This document shows positions 44,261 through 52,645 of a DNA stretch of 64,000 bases, piece after piece; the first letter of the stretch is position 1, and each line of letters opens with the position of its first letter. The translations under genes and the position numbers were made by a program. This DNA comes from Shinella zoogloeoides. Lineage in GTDB: Bacteria > Pseudomonadota > Alphaproteobacteria > Rhizobiales > Rhizobiaceae. The notes beneath the pieces are model-generated. The model searched no databases, was not told the DNA's origin, and saw only the letters and a list, made by a program, of their open reading frames with translations. The stretch is taken from NCBI RefSeq assembly GCF_030733845.1, contig NZ_CP132311.1, forward strand, positions 2,545,501 to 2,609,500. The letters run 5' to 3'.

Positions 44261-45133
44261 TTACTTGTCGAGATTTTTGCCGACGGCGCGCATCAGGAAG
44301 AAGGCGACGATGTTGGCGAGGATCACGGCGATGATGCCGCCGGCCGATGCGCCGCCGACGTCGTAGCCGAGGAGCGCGGTGCGGTAGATCAGGAACGGCA
44401 GGTTGGTGGAGGCATAGCCCGGCCCGCCATTGGTGGTGACGAGAATCTCCGCGTAGACGCCGAGCAGGAAGATCGTCTGGATCAGGATGACGACGGTGAT
44501 CGAGCGGGCAAGATGCGGCAGCGTCAGGTAGACGAAGCGGGACACGAAGCCTGCGCCGTCCATCTCGGCCGCTTCCTTCTGCTCGCCGTCGAGCGACTGC
44601 AGCGCGGTGAGCAGGATCAGCGTGGCGAAGGGCAGCCACTGCCAGGCGACGATGATGATGATCGACAGCAGCGGGAACTGCGCGAACCAGTCGACCGGCT
44701 GGAAGCCGAGCGCCCGGTTGATATCGGCCAGCACCCCGTAGCCCGGATGCATGATCATGTTCTTCCACACCAGCGCAGCCACCGGCGGCATGACGAAGAA
44801 CGGCGAGATGATCATGATGCGCACGATCCCCTGCCCCCACATTGGCTGGTCGAGCAGGAGCGCGATACCAATGCCGCCGACGACGGTGATCAAAAGCACC
44901 CCGCCGACGATCAGCAGCGTGTTCCAGATCGACTGGAAGAAGGCCGGATCGGTGTAGAAGAATTGATAGTTGAACAGCCCCGCCCAGCTCACATTCGCCG
45001 GGTTCAGCAGATTGTAGTTCTGGAACGAGAACCACAGCGTCATCGCCAGCGGCACGATCATCCAGACCAGAAGCAGCCCAACCGAGGGCGCAAGCATCAT
45101 CCGCGCCAATCCACGCGTATTCTCCGTCGCCAT
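44261..45133 (-). CDS. smoF: Polyol ABC transporter, permease (MalF-type)
   Basis: 290 aa from the ATG at 45133 (MATENTRGLARMMLAPSVGLLL), preceded by GGGAGGAGA. Six helices; EAA loop KEAAEMDGAGFVSRFVYLTLPHLARSI. It precedes smoG and follows smoE by 146 bp. Confidence 0.9.
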   Translation of the reverse strand: MATENTRGLARMMLAPSVGLLLVWMIVPLAMTLWFSFQNYNLLNPANVSWAGLFNYQFFYTDPAFFQSIWNTLLIVGGVLLITVVGGIGIALLLDQPMWGQGIVRIMIISPFFVMPPVAALVWKNMIMHPGYGVLADINRALGFQPVDWFAQFPLLSIIIIVAWQWLPFATLILLTALQSLDGEQKEAAEMDGAGFVSRFVYLTLPHLARSITVVILIQTIFLLGVYAEILVTTNGGPGYASTNLPFLIYRTALLGYDVGGASAGGIIAVILANIVAFFLMRAVGKNLDK

Positions 45134-45279
45134 TGAAATCTCCTCCCGAAAGCCGGTTTGCCGGCCGATGCAGTCAGTTCGCATGCGTTACGGCAGAGGG
45201 CCGTCCCTCACCCGTCTGCCAGACCCGTTTCATCGGCTGCCCGGAACGCGTCCGGGCAGCCCGTCCTTGGGGAGGAGGC

Positions 45280-46590
45280 TTACTTGATGTAGCCGGCGCG
45301 GGTCATTTCACGCACGGCGGTCGTCTGGGCCTGAGCCAGCGCGTCCTCCACGGAGGACTGACCGGCAAGCACGGCCGAGAAGAGCTGGCCGACCGTCGTA
45401 CCGAGGCTCTGGAATTCCGGGATCGCCACGAACTGGCCGCCCGTATAGGGCACCGGCTTGACCGACGGCTTGGTGATGTCGGCTGCGTTCATCGCCGCAA
45501 GAGTGGGCGCCGCGAAGGCGGCCGCCTTCTCGTACTCGGCGTTCTTGTAGAGCGAGGTGCGCGTGCCCGGAGGAACGTTCGCCCAGCCTTCCTTGCTCGC
45601 GACGAGCTCGGTATAGCCCTTGCTGGTCGCCCAGGAGATGAACTTCTGCGCAGCCTCGGCCTTTGTCGAGCTCGCCGGTACGGCGAGGTTCCAGGACCAC
45701 AGCCAATGGCCATGGTTGCCATTGCCCGTATCGGGGAAGATCGCGTAGCCGACCTTGTCGGCGACCGTCGAATCCTTCGGGTTCGACACGAAGGAGGCGG
45801 CGACCGTCGCATCCATCCACATGCCGCACTTGCCCTGCTGGAAGAGCGTCAGGTTCTCGTTGAAGCCGTTCGACGAGGCGCCCTGCGGGCCGGCGTCCTT
45901 CATCATGTCGACATAGAACTGAAGGGAGGCCTTCCATTCCGGCTGGTCGAACTGCGGCTGCCAGTTCTCGTCGAACCAGCGGCCACCGAAGGAATTGTTG
46001 AGCGCGGTGAGGAACGCCATGTTCTCGCCCCAGCCGGCCTTGCCGCGCAGGCAGATGCCGTTGATATCGGCGCTGCGGTCGGTGATCTTGCGGGCAGCCT
46101 CGCCGATGAATTCCCAGGTCGGGGAATCGGGCATGGTGAGGCCGGCCTTCTCGAACAGGTCCTTGCGGTACATGATCATGGCGGATTCGCCGTAGAACGG
46201 CGCCGCATAGAGCTTGCCGTCGACCGACAGGCCGCCGCGGATGGCAGGCAGCAGGTCGTCGACGTCGTAGTCGGCGCCGAGGCCGTCGAGCGCGACTAGC
46301 CAGCCCTGCTTCGCCCAGATCGGAACTTCGTAGTTGCCGATGGTGACAACGTCGTACTGGCCACCCTTCGTCGCGATGTCGGTCGTGACGCGTTCGCGCA
46401 GCACGTTCTCCTCGAGCGTCACCCACTCGAGCTGAATGTCCGGGTTCTTGGTGGTGAAGTCTTCCGTCAGCCCCTGCATGCGGACCATGTCGCCATTGTT
46501 GACGGTGGCAATCGTCAGCGTTTCCGCATTGGCGAAACCGCACAGGAGAGCAGCCGAGCAGGTGCCCAGCAGAAGGGTTCTCAAATTCAT
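45280..46590 (-). CDS. smoE: Polyol ABC transporter, periplasmic binding protein
   Basis: 436 aa from the ATG at 46590, giving the signal peptide MNLRTLLLGTCSAALLCGFANA. It is an extracellular solute-binding protein family 1 member: ETLTIATVNNGDMVRMQGLTEDF, YAAPFYGESAMIMYRKDLFEKAGL, GHWLWSWNLAVPASSTKAEAAQKFI. Binds sorbitol/mannitol in the periplasm. First structural gene of the operon. Confidence 0.9.
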   Translation of the reverse strand: MNLRTLLLGTCSAALLCGFANAETLTIATVNNGDMVRMQGLTEDFTTKNPDIQLEWVTLEENVLRERVTTDIATKGGQYDVVTIGNYEVPIWAKQGWLVALDGLGADYDVDDLLPAIRGGLSVDGKLYAAPFYGESAMIMYRKDLFEKAGLTMPDSPTWEFIGEAARKITDRSADINGICLRGKAGWGENMAFLTALNNSFGGRWFDENWQPQFDQPEWKASLQFYVDMMKDAGPQGASSNGFNENLTLFQQGKCGMWMDATVAASFVSNPKDSTVADKVGYAIFPDTGNGNHGHWLWSWNLAVPASSTKAEAAQKFISWATSKGYTELVASKEGWANVPPGTRTSLYKNAEYEKAAAFAAPTLAAMNAADITKPSVKPVPYTGGQFVAIPEFQSLGTTVGQLFSAVLAGQSSVEDALAQAQTTAVREMTRAGYIK

Positions 46591-46612
46591 CGTCTTCCTC
46601 CCAGAAGGATAT

Positions 46613-46637
46613 TGAGCATTTGCTTCGCTCATGAGCA
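46613..46637. promoter_or_regulatory. Paired TGAGCA repeats upstream of smoE
   Basis: TGAGCA at 46613-46618 and again at 46632-46637, 19 bp apart (about two helical turns), the second within the palindrome GCTCATGAGC. Spacing fits a tetrameric SorC-type regulator, but the assignment is speculative. Confidence 0.35.
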
Positions 46638-46767
46638 ATTACCCATAAAATGCCGCAACAAGTCAACGGCATTCGTTGCTGCGCCGCACAATGGAAAGCG
46701 GCGTCCGTTGAATTTCCTGGGATTTTTTTGTGTGGCCGAGTTGGCTATGCGCCCGACGAACCTGCCG

Positions 46768-47721
46768 TCAGGCCGAAAGCAGGTAACGCGCCGTCGCTTC
46801 GTCGGTGATGACACCGTTGATCATACGGCCGCGCAGTGCCGCAAGGAGAGCGGCATGTTTGCGCTTGCCCTTGGCAAGGCCGATGACCGTCGTCGTATCG
46901 CGCGGCGGCAGCGGCACGGAGGCGACACGCTCGTTGATGCTGCCTTCAAGCAGCTTGCCGTCGCGGTCGAACATCCAGCCGCAGATCTCGCCGGCAGCGC
47001 CCGCCTCCATCAGCCGCGCCATTTCCTCCGGGTCGAGGAAGCCGTCGAGGCAGAGCGGCGCATCCGCGCCGAGCTCGCCGATACCGACGAAGGCGACATC
47101 CGCCTCGCGGCCGAGCTGAAGCGTCGACTGCACGAGGCTCTGCTTATGCAGCAGGTCGCGCTCCTCGGTGGAGGAGACGAGCACCGGCAGCGGCATCGGG
47201 TAGTGCCGCGCCTTGACCGCATCGGCCATGGAGAAGATGACGTTGTAGTAGGCGGCCGAGCCGTCCGGGCCGATATTGCCGGTGAGCGACATGATGCGGT
47301 GCTGCGGACATTCCATCGCCGGAAGCTGGTCGATCGCCGCCTTCAGCGTGCGCCCCGTACCGACCGCCAGCACGATCGGGTCGGGTTTCTTCAGCCAGCG
47401 CTCGATTTCCGCCGCGCCCGCCTCGGCAATGCCGATCGTCGTCGAGGTGGAACCCGGGTCGCTCGGCACGATATCGACATGCACCAGGGCGAACTTCTTG
47501 CGCAACGCCTCACCCAGCTCCAGGCATTCGGCGATGGGGTGATCGAGCCGCACCTTGATCAGCCGCTCCGCAACGGCGAGCGACACCAAACGCTGTGCCG
47601 ACTGGCGGGAGATGCCCATGGCCGAGGCGATCTCGTCCTGCGTGCGGCCGGCGACGTAGTAGAGCCAGCCCGCCCTCGCCGCATCGTCAAGCCGCCCGGC
47701 TGTTTCGCTCCGCTTCGCCAT
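46768..47721 (-). CDS. smoC: SorC-family sugar-binding transcriptional regulator of polyol genes
   Basis: 317 aa from the ATG at 47721. The N-terminal helix-turn-helix is AGRTQDEIASAMGISRQSAQRLVSLAVAERLI. The SorC/DeoR effector domain follows: VLAVGTGRTLKAAIDQLP, MSLTGNIGPDG, ADVAFVGIGELG, VIGLAKGKRKHAALLAALRG. It lies directly upstream of smoE on the same strand, as in other rhizobial smo loci, so it probably controls the operon in response to a polyol or its phosphate. Confidence 0.85.
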   Translation of the reverse strand: MAKRSETAGRLDDAARAGWLYYVAGRTQDEIASAMGISRQSAQRLVSLAVAERLIKVRLDHPIAECLELGEALRKKFALVHVDIVPSDPGSTSTTIGIAEAGAAEIERWLKKPDPIVLAVGTGRTLKAAIDQLPAMECPQHRIMSLTGNIGPDGSAAYYNVIFSMADAVKARHYPMPLPVLVSSTEERDLLHKQSLVQSTLQLGREADVAFVGIGELGADAPLCLDGFLDPEEMARLMEAGAAGEICGWMFDRDGKLLEGSINERVASVPLPPRDTTTVIGLAKGKRKHAALLAALRGRMINGVITDEATARYLLSA

Positions 47722-47978
47722 TGTGTACCCCGATTGTTGCACACGATTTGCTGCATCTTTTCATGTGGTCTGTCAAACGGCACATGATGCCGCAGCGAGA
47801 ACAGCGTTCGATATCGCGCGTGCCTGGAGCGCTAAAAACATAACTTGAAATCTCATGTTTAAATCCGCTCGACCACCTGGAAAACCGGCATTTCCTTTGA
47901 AATTTTACCGTTTGATAAAAAAATATACCTGAGTTACCGTTCTCTTATTCAAAAAGCCCACTCGAATGGGAGATAACT
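47722..47978. other. Divergent intergenic region smoC / preT
   Basis: No gene. At 47904-47919 TTTACCG-TT-TGATAAA is a degenerate relative of the RutR box (about 10 of 14 positions). GGGAGA precedes the preT ATG. Confidence 0.35.
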
Positions 47979-49340
47979 ATGGGAACGACGCAATCTGGGA
48001 TCCATCGTGGGCGTCTTGCGCCTGCCGAATACGAGACGAATTTCTCCGACCTCCATCCGCGCCTCGACGACCACGAGGCGCTGGTCGCAGCCGACCGCTG
48101 CTACTTCTGTCATGACGCGCCGTGCATGACGGCCTGTCCCACCTCCATCGACATTCCGCTGTTCATCCGCCAGATCTCGACGGGCAATCCGATCGGCTCG
48201 GCCAAGACGATCTTCGACCAGAACATCCTCGGCGGCATGTGCGCCCGGGTCTGTCCCACCGAGACGCTCTGCGAGCAGGCCTGCGTGCGCAACACGGCCG
48301 AGCACCGTCCCGTCGAGATCGGCCGTCTGCAGCGCTACGCAACCGACGTGGCGATGACGGAGAACAAGCATTTTTACGAGCGCACGGCGCGCACGGGCAA
48401 GGCCGTGGCGGTCGTCGGCGCCGGGCCGGCGGGCCTTGCCTGCGCCCACCGGCTCGCCATGGACGGCCACGACGTGGTGATCTTCGAGGCGCGCGAGAAG
48501 GCCGGCGGCCTCAACGAATACGGCATCGCCACCTACAAGACGGTCGACGACTTCGCCCAGCGGGAAGTCGACTATGTGCTGGCCATCGGCGGCATCGAGG
48601 TGAAGAACGGCCTGAAGCTCGGCCGCGACTTCACCCTTGCGGACCTCACCGCCAATTTCGACGCCGTCTTCCTCGGCATGGGGCTATCGGGCGTCAACGC
48701 GCTCGGCGCGGAGGGCGAGACCCTGCCCGGCGTCGTGGATGCCGTCGATTTCATCGCCGAGCTGCGCCAGGCGACCGACAAGGCCACCATCCCCGTCGGC
48801 CGGCGCGTCGTCGTCATCGGCGGTGGCATGACGGCCATCGACGCCGCCGTGCAAGCAAAGCTGCTGGGCGCGGAAGAGGTGACGATCTGCTACCGCCGCG
48901 GCAAGGAGCATATGAACGCCTCGCCCTTCGAGCAGGACCTCGCCGCCTCCAAGGGCGTGATGATCCGCCACTGGCTTCAACCCAGGCGCGTCATCGCCCG
49001 GGATGGCCACGTCGCCGGCATCGAGGTGGAATATACCGAACTGCGCGACGGCAAGCTCGTCGGCACCGGCGAGACCGGGGCGCTTGCCGCCGACCAGATC
49101 TTCAAGGCCATCGGCCAGACCTTCGAGGCCGCCGGCCTCGGCGCGCTGGCCATGTCCGCGGGCCGCATCGCCATCGACGCCGAGGGCCGCACCTCCATGC
49201 CCAATGTCTGGGCGGGCGGCGACTGCGTGAAGGCCGGCGAGGACCTGACGGTCACCTCGGTCGCGCAAGGCCGCGACGCGGCCGATTCGATCAACCGCAT
49301 GCTGGCCGCCGCCGCGCAGCCGGCCGTTGCCGTCGCTTGA
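47979..49340 (+). CDS. preT: NAD(P)-dependent dihydropyrimidine dehydrogenase, electron-transfer subunit
   Basis: 453 aa. N-terminal Fe-S helical domain with Cys41-x2-Cys44-x4-Cys49-x3-Cys53 (CYFCHDAPCMTACPTSIDIP) and a second set CARVCPTETLCEQACVR. Then the FAD site VAVVGAGPAGLACAHRL and the NAD(P)H site VVVIGGGMTAIDAAVQAKLLGAEEV, with the second FAD motif NVWAGGDCVKAGEDLTV. With PreA it reduces uracil and thymine, the first step of the reductive pathway. Confidence 0.93.
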   Translation: MGTTQSGIHRGRLAPAEYETNFSDLHPRLDDHEALVAADRCYFCHDAPCMTACPTSIDIPLFIRQISTGNPIGSAKTIFDQNILGGMCARVCPTETLCEQACVRNTAEHRPVEIGRLQRYATDVAMTENKHFYERTARTGKAVAVVGAGPAGLACAHRLAMDGHDVVIFEAREKAGGLNEYGIATYKTVDDFAQREVDYVLAIGGIEVKNGLKLGRDFTLADLTANFDAVFLGMGLSGVNALGAEGETLPGVVDAVDFIAELRQATDKATIPVGRRVVVIGGGMTAIDAAVQAKLLGAEEVTICYRRGKEHMNASPFEQDLAASKGVMIRHWLQPRRVIARDGHVAGIEVEYTELRDGKLVGTGETGALAADQIFKAIGQTFEAAGLGALAMSAGRIAIDAEGRTSMPNVWAGGDCVKAGEDLTVTSVAQGRDAADSINRMLAAAAQPAVAVA

Positions 49341-49352
49341 GGGAGATGAGAC

Positions 49353-50666
49353 ATGGCTGATCTTCGCAACAACTTCGTCGGCATCAAGTCGCCCAATCCG
49401 TTCTGGCTCGCTTCCGCGCCGCCGACCGACAAGGCCTACAATGTCGAGCGTGCCTTCAAGGCGGGCTGGGGCGGCGTAGTCTGGAAGACGCTCGGCGAGG
49501 AAGGCCCGCCGGTCGTCAACGTCAACGGCCCGCGCTACGGCGCGATCTGGGGCGCCGACCGTCGCCTCCTCGGCCTCAACAATATCGAGCTCATCACCGA
49601 CCGCGACCTCTACACCAACCTCATCGAGATGAAGCAGGTGAAGATGAACTGGCCGGACCGAGCGCTGATCGCCTCGATCATGGTACCCTGCGAGGAGGAG
49701 AGCTGGAAGGCGATCCTGCCGCTGGTGGAAGAGACCGGCGCCGACGGCATCGAGCTTAACTTCGGCTGTCCACACGGCATGTCCGAGCGCGGCATGGGCG
49801 CCGCGGTCGGCCAGGTGCCGGAATATATCGAGATGGTCGTGCGCTGGTGCAAGCAGTATACGCGCATGCCGGTCATCACCAAGCTGACGCCCAACATCAC
49901 CGACATCCGCAAGCCCGCCCGCGCGGCCAAGGCCGGCGGCACCGACGCCGTGTCGCTGATCAACACGATCAACTCCATCGTCTCGGTCGATCTCGACAAT
50001 TTCGCACCCAACCCGACGGTCGGCGGCAAGGGCACCCATGGCGGCTATTGCGGCCCGGCGGTCAAACCCATCGCGCTCAACATGGTGGCCGAGATCGCCC
50101 GCGATCCGGAAACGCACGGCCTGCCGATCTCCGGTATCGGCGGCATCACCACCTGGCGGGACGCTGCGGAATTCCTGGTGCTCGGCGCCGGCAACGTGCA
50201 GGTCTGCACCGCGGCAATGACCTACGGCTTCAAGATCGTGCAGGAGATGATCTCAGGCCTTTCCGACTGGATGGACGCCAAGGGCCACCGCACCCTCGAC
50301 GACATCTGCGGCCGTGCCGTGCCGAATGTCACCGACTGGCAGTATCTCAACCTCAACTACATCGCCAAGGCCCATATCGACCAGGATGCCTGCATCAAGT
50401 GCGGCCGCTGCCACATCGCCTGCGAGGACACCTCGCACCAGGCGATCACGCAGTTCGTCGATGGCGTCAGGCATTTCGAGGTGATGGAGGACGAGTGCGT
50501 CGGCTGCAATCTCTGCGTCAACGTCTGCCCGGTGGAAAACTGCATCACCATGGTCGGCCTCGAGCCCGGCGTGCTCGACCAGCGTACCGGCAAGCCCGTC
50601 GATCCCAACTACGCCAACTGGACGACCCATCCGAACAACCCGATGGCGCGGCAGGCGGCGGAGTGA
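49353..50666 (+). CDS. preA: Dihydropyrimidine dehydrogenase, catalytic subunit
   Basis: 437 aa. FMN TIM barrel (SPNPFWLASAPPTDKAYNVERAF) with the active-site loop cysteine in NFGCPHGMSERGMG, then VSLINTINSIVSVDLDNFAPNP. A C-terminal 2[4Fe-4S] ferredoxin domain carries CIKCGRCHIACEDTSHQAI and CVGCNLCVNVCPVENC. It starts 12 bp after preT with GGGAGATGAG. Confidence 0.95.
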   Translation: MADLRNNFVGIKSPNPFWLASAPPTDKAYNVERAFKAGWGGVVWKTLGEEGPPVVNVNGPRYGAIWGADRRLLGLNNIELITDRDLYTNLIEMKQVKMNWPDRALIASIMVPCEEESWKAILPLVEETGADGIELNFGCPHGMSERGMGAAVGQVPEYIEMVVRWCKQYTRMPVITKLTPNITDIRKPARAAKAGGTDAVSLINTINSIVSVDLDNFAPNPTVGGKGTHGGYCGPAVKPIALNMVAEIARDPETHGLPISGIGGITTWRDAAEFLVLGAGNVQVCTAAMTYGFKIVQEMISGLSDWMDAKGHRTLDDICGRAVPNVTDWQYLNLNYIAKAHIDQDACIKCGRCHIACEDTSHQAITQFVDGVRHFEVMEDECVGCNLCVNVCPVENCITMVGLEPGVLDQRTGKPVDPNYANWTTHPNNPMARQAAE

Positions 50667-50724
50667 CAAACAAGAAGGCCGGGGGATAGGCTCTGGCCCT
50701 TTTCCCATGTGCCAGCCTCTCCCT

Positions 50725-50859
50725 CGTCATGCCGGACTTGATCCGGCATCTAGCCACCGCGCGTCCGCGCGGTGAGAGGACTGCTGCACGTCCACAGAAA
50801 GAGTCTTTTCCGCGCAATGACTTGCGCGAGCTGGATGCCGGGTCAAGCCCGGCATGACG
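50725..50859. repeat. Palindromic intergenic repeat (REP-like, 135 bp)
   Basis: Arms of 26 bp at 50725-50750 (CGTCATGCCGGACTTGATCC...) and 50834-50859 (...GTCAAGCCCGGCATGACG) are nearly perfect inverted repeats, with smaller internal hairpins (CCGCGCG...CGCGCGG type). The TCATGCCGG-TTGA-CCGGCAT core is a common dispersed intergenic repeat in alphaproteobacteria. It separates preA from exoD. Confidence 0.8.
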
Positions 50860-50883
50860 GAAGGGAAGTGGGCAGAAAGCGCC

Positions 50884-51516
50884 TTAACCGAAGAAACTGT
50901 TGCCCGCGCTGTAGGCAAGGAAAGCCAGCGCTGCAAAATAGACGATCGTCAGCACGACCATCACATAGCCTGCCAGCACCACCAGCCCGTCACGCTGCGA
51001 AATGCCGGCGGCGAGCAGCAGGATGGCGACGCCGGGCAGCGTATTGGAAAAGGGGATGAGTCCGAGCGGAGCCATGAGCAGGATGCCTGCCCCCATCAGT
51101 ACGAGGCCGTTCACCCGGTTCATCACCGCGCCGGAGGTGAGCGAGGTCATGCGCGGCTTGAAGAACCGGTCGATCTTGCGCAGGAACGTCACGCCGCGCT
51201 CCAGCACCGGCCGGAGCTTGCCGCTTTCGAGCCGCCGGTCGGCGACCTTGCTCGGCAGCCAGGGAAGACGGTTGAGCGTGATCGCCGCGCTGATCAGCAC
51301 GATGCCGGCGCCGAACACCGTCGAAACGCCGGGGATCGACACCGGGAAGAGGAAGGGCAGCGACAGGAAGGCGCAGAGCAGCAGGAGGCCGCTTTCACCC
51401 ATCATCGCCAGAAGGTCGCGCAGCGTGATGTGCTCGCCCTTGATCGAATGCAGGATGTCTTCGAGCAGTTCGCTCGTCTTGCGGTCCGTATCCTTGAAGC
51501 CGATGGCCGTCGTCAT
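50884..51516 (-). CDS. exoD: ExoD exopolysaccharide synthesis protein
   Basis: 210 aa from the ATG at 51516. TSELLEDILHSIKGEHITLRDLLAMMGESGLLLLCAFLSLPFLFPVSIPGVSTVFG is the ExoD core, followed by several membrane segments (GLVLMGAGILLMAPLGLIPFSNTLPGVAILLLAAG). ExoD affects exopolysaccharide production and nodule invasion in S. meliloti. It lies convergent to the pre genes with no functional link visible. Confidence 0.88.
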   Translation of the reverse strand: MTTAIGFKDTDRKTSELLEDILHSIKGEHITLRDLLAMMGESGLLLLCAFLSLPFLFPVSIPGVSTVFGAGIVLISAAITLNRLPWLPSKVADRRLESGKLRPVLERGVTFLRKIDRFFKPRMTSLTSGAVMNRVNGLVLMGAGILLMAPLGLIPFSNTLPGVAILLLAAGISQRDGLVVLAGYVMVVLTIVYFAALAFLAYSAGNSFFG

Positions 51517-51626
51517 GAAGTGTCCTTTCGAATGCCGCCGGCATATGGGCGGAGATTGCGGCTTTCCTGTGGGGTGGCGCGTCGCCCCGCACGGGTCTAT
51601 GAGCATGCCGCGCCGCAGACAATAGG

Positions 51627-52565
51627 ATGATTTTCTTGACGAAGCGTATGCCGGCCCAAAGGGGCCATTCCGTTCATGCCAAGGGCCGTGAAAAGCTCAA
51701 GGGCCACCTCGCCATGCTGCTCTTCGCTGTGCTGATCGCCGGCTCCTTCTCCTTCGGCGGCCTTGCCGCCCGCTATATGGAAGCCGAGCCGCTGATGCTC
51801 TGGCGCTACATCCTGACCATCGGTGTCATGGCCGCGCTTGCCTTCGGCGCCTTTCGCGTCCCCGTCGCCTTGCCGAAGGAGGCCTGGCGGTTCCTGCTGC
51901 TCGGCGGCCTCATCGCAGTCTACATGCTGACGATGTTCATGGCGCTGGAATTCACCAGCCCCATCGCCACCGGCGCGGTCTTCACCCTGATGCCCCTCCT
52001 CAGCGCCGCCTTCGCGCTGCCCGTGCTCGGCCAGAAGACCCGGCCGGGCGTGCTCGCCGGCCTGATCATCGCCGCCGCGGGCGCGGTGTGGGTCATCTTC
52101 CGCGGCGATATCGATGCCATCCTCTCCTTCGACGTCGGCACCGGCGAGATGATCTTCTTCATCGGCGTCGTCGGCCATGCGCTCTACGTGCCGCTGATCC
52201 GCCGCTTCGACCGCGGCGAGCCGGCCGTCGCCTTCGGCTTCTGGGTCACGGTCGGCGCGACGCTCTGGCTGGTGCCGCCGGGCATCAAGGGCCTGCTCGC
52301 GGTCGATTTCACCGCCCTGCCCCTCGCCGTCTACGCCGCCGTCACCTATCTCGCGGTCGTCACCACCGCCGGCACCTTCCTGCTGCTGCAATATGCCTCG
52401 ATGCGCCTGCCGGCCACCAAGGTTCTCGGCTACGGCTACCTGACGCCAAGCTTCATCATCCTGCTCGAAGGCCTGCTCGGCCACGGCTGGGCGAGCCTGC
52501 CGGTCCTGGCCGGCGCGCTGGTGACGGCCTGCGGCCTTGCCTTGATGGCGCTGCTGCCCGACTGA
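51627..52565 (+). CDS. EamA/DMT-family transporter
   Basis: 312 aa (or 305 from the ATG at 51648) with ten hydrophobic segments forming two EamA repeats: LAMLLFAVLIAGSFSFGGLAARYMEAEPLMLWRYILT in the first and FFIGVVGHALYVPLIRRF with TAGTFLLLQYASMRLPATKVLGYGYLTPSFIILLEG in the second. Probably a metabolite exporter; substrate unknown. Confidence 0.82.
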   Translation: MIFLTKRMPAQRGHSVHAKGREKLKGHLAMLLFAVLIAGSFSFGGLAARYMEAEPLMLWRYILTIGVMAALAFGAFRVPVALPKEAWRFLLLGGLIAVYMLTMFMALEFTSPIATGAVFTLMPLLSAAFALPVLGQKTRPGVLAGLIIAAAGAVWVIFRGDIDAILSFDVGTGEMIFFIGVVGHALYVPLIRRFDRGEPAVAFGFWVTVGATLWLVPPGIKGLLAVDFTALPLAVYAAVTYLAVVTTAGTFLLLQYASMRLPATKVLGYGYLTPSFIILLEGLLGHGWASLPVLAGALVTACGLALMALLPD

Positions 52566-52574
52566 ATTTTTTTC

Positions 52575-52599
52575 GGAACGATCCGTCGCCTCATGCGTT
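52575..52599 (+). promoter_or_regulatory. EcfG-type promoter upstream of opgC
   Basis: GGAAC at 52575-52579, exactly 16 bp, then CGTT at 52596-52599, 46 bp before the opgC start. It matches the stress-sigma consensus at both elements. Confidence 0.6.
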
Positions 52600-52645
52600 G
52601 CGAACCCCGTTGGGGCGCACCTTGAGTATCGACGGAGCGCATATT

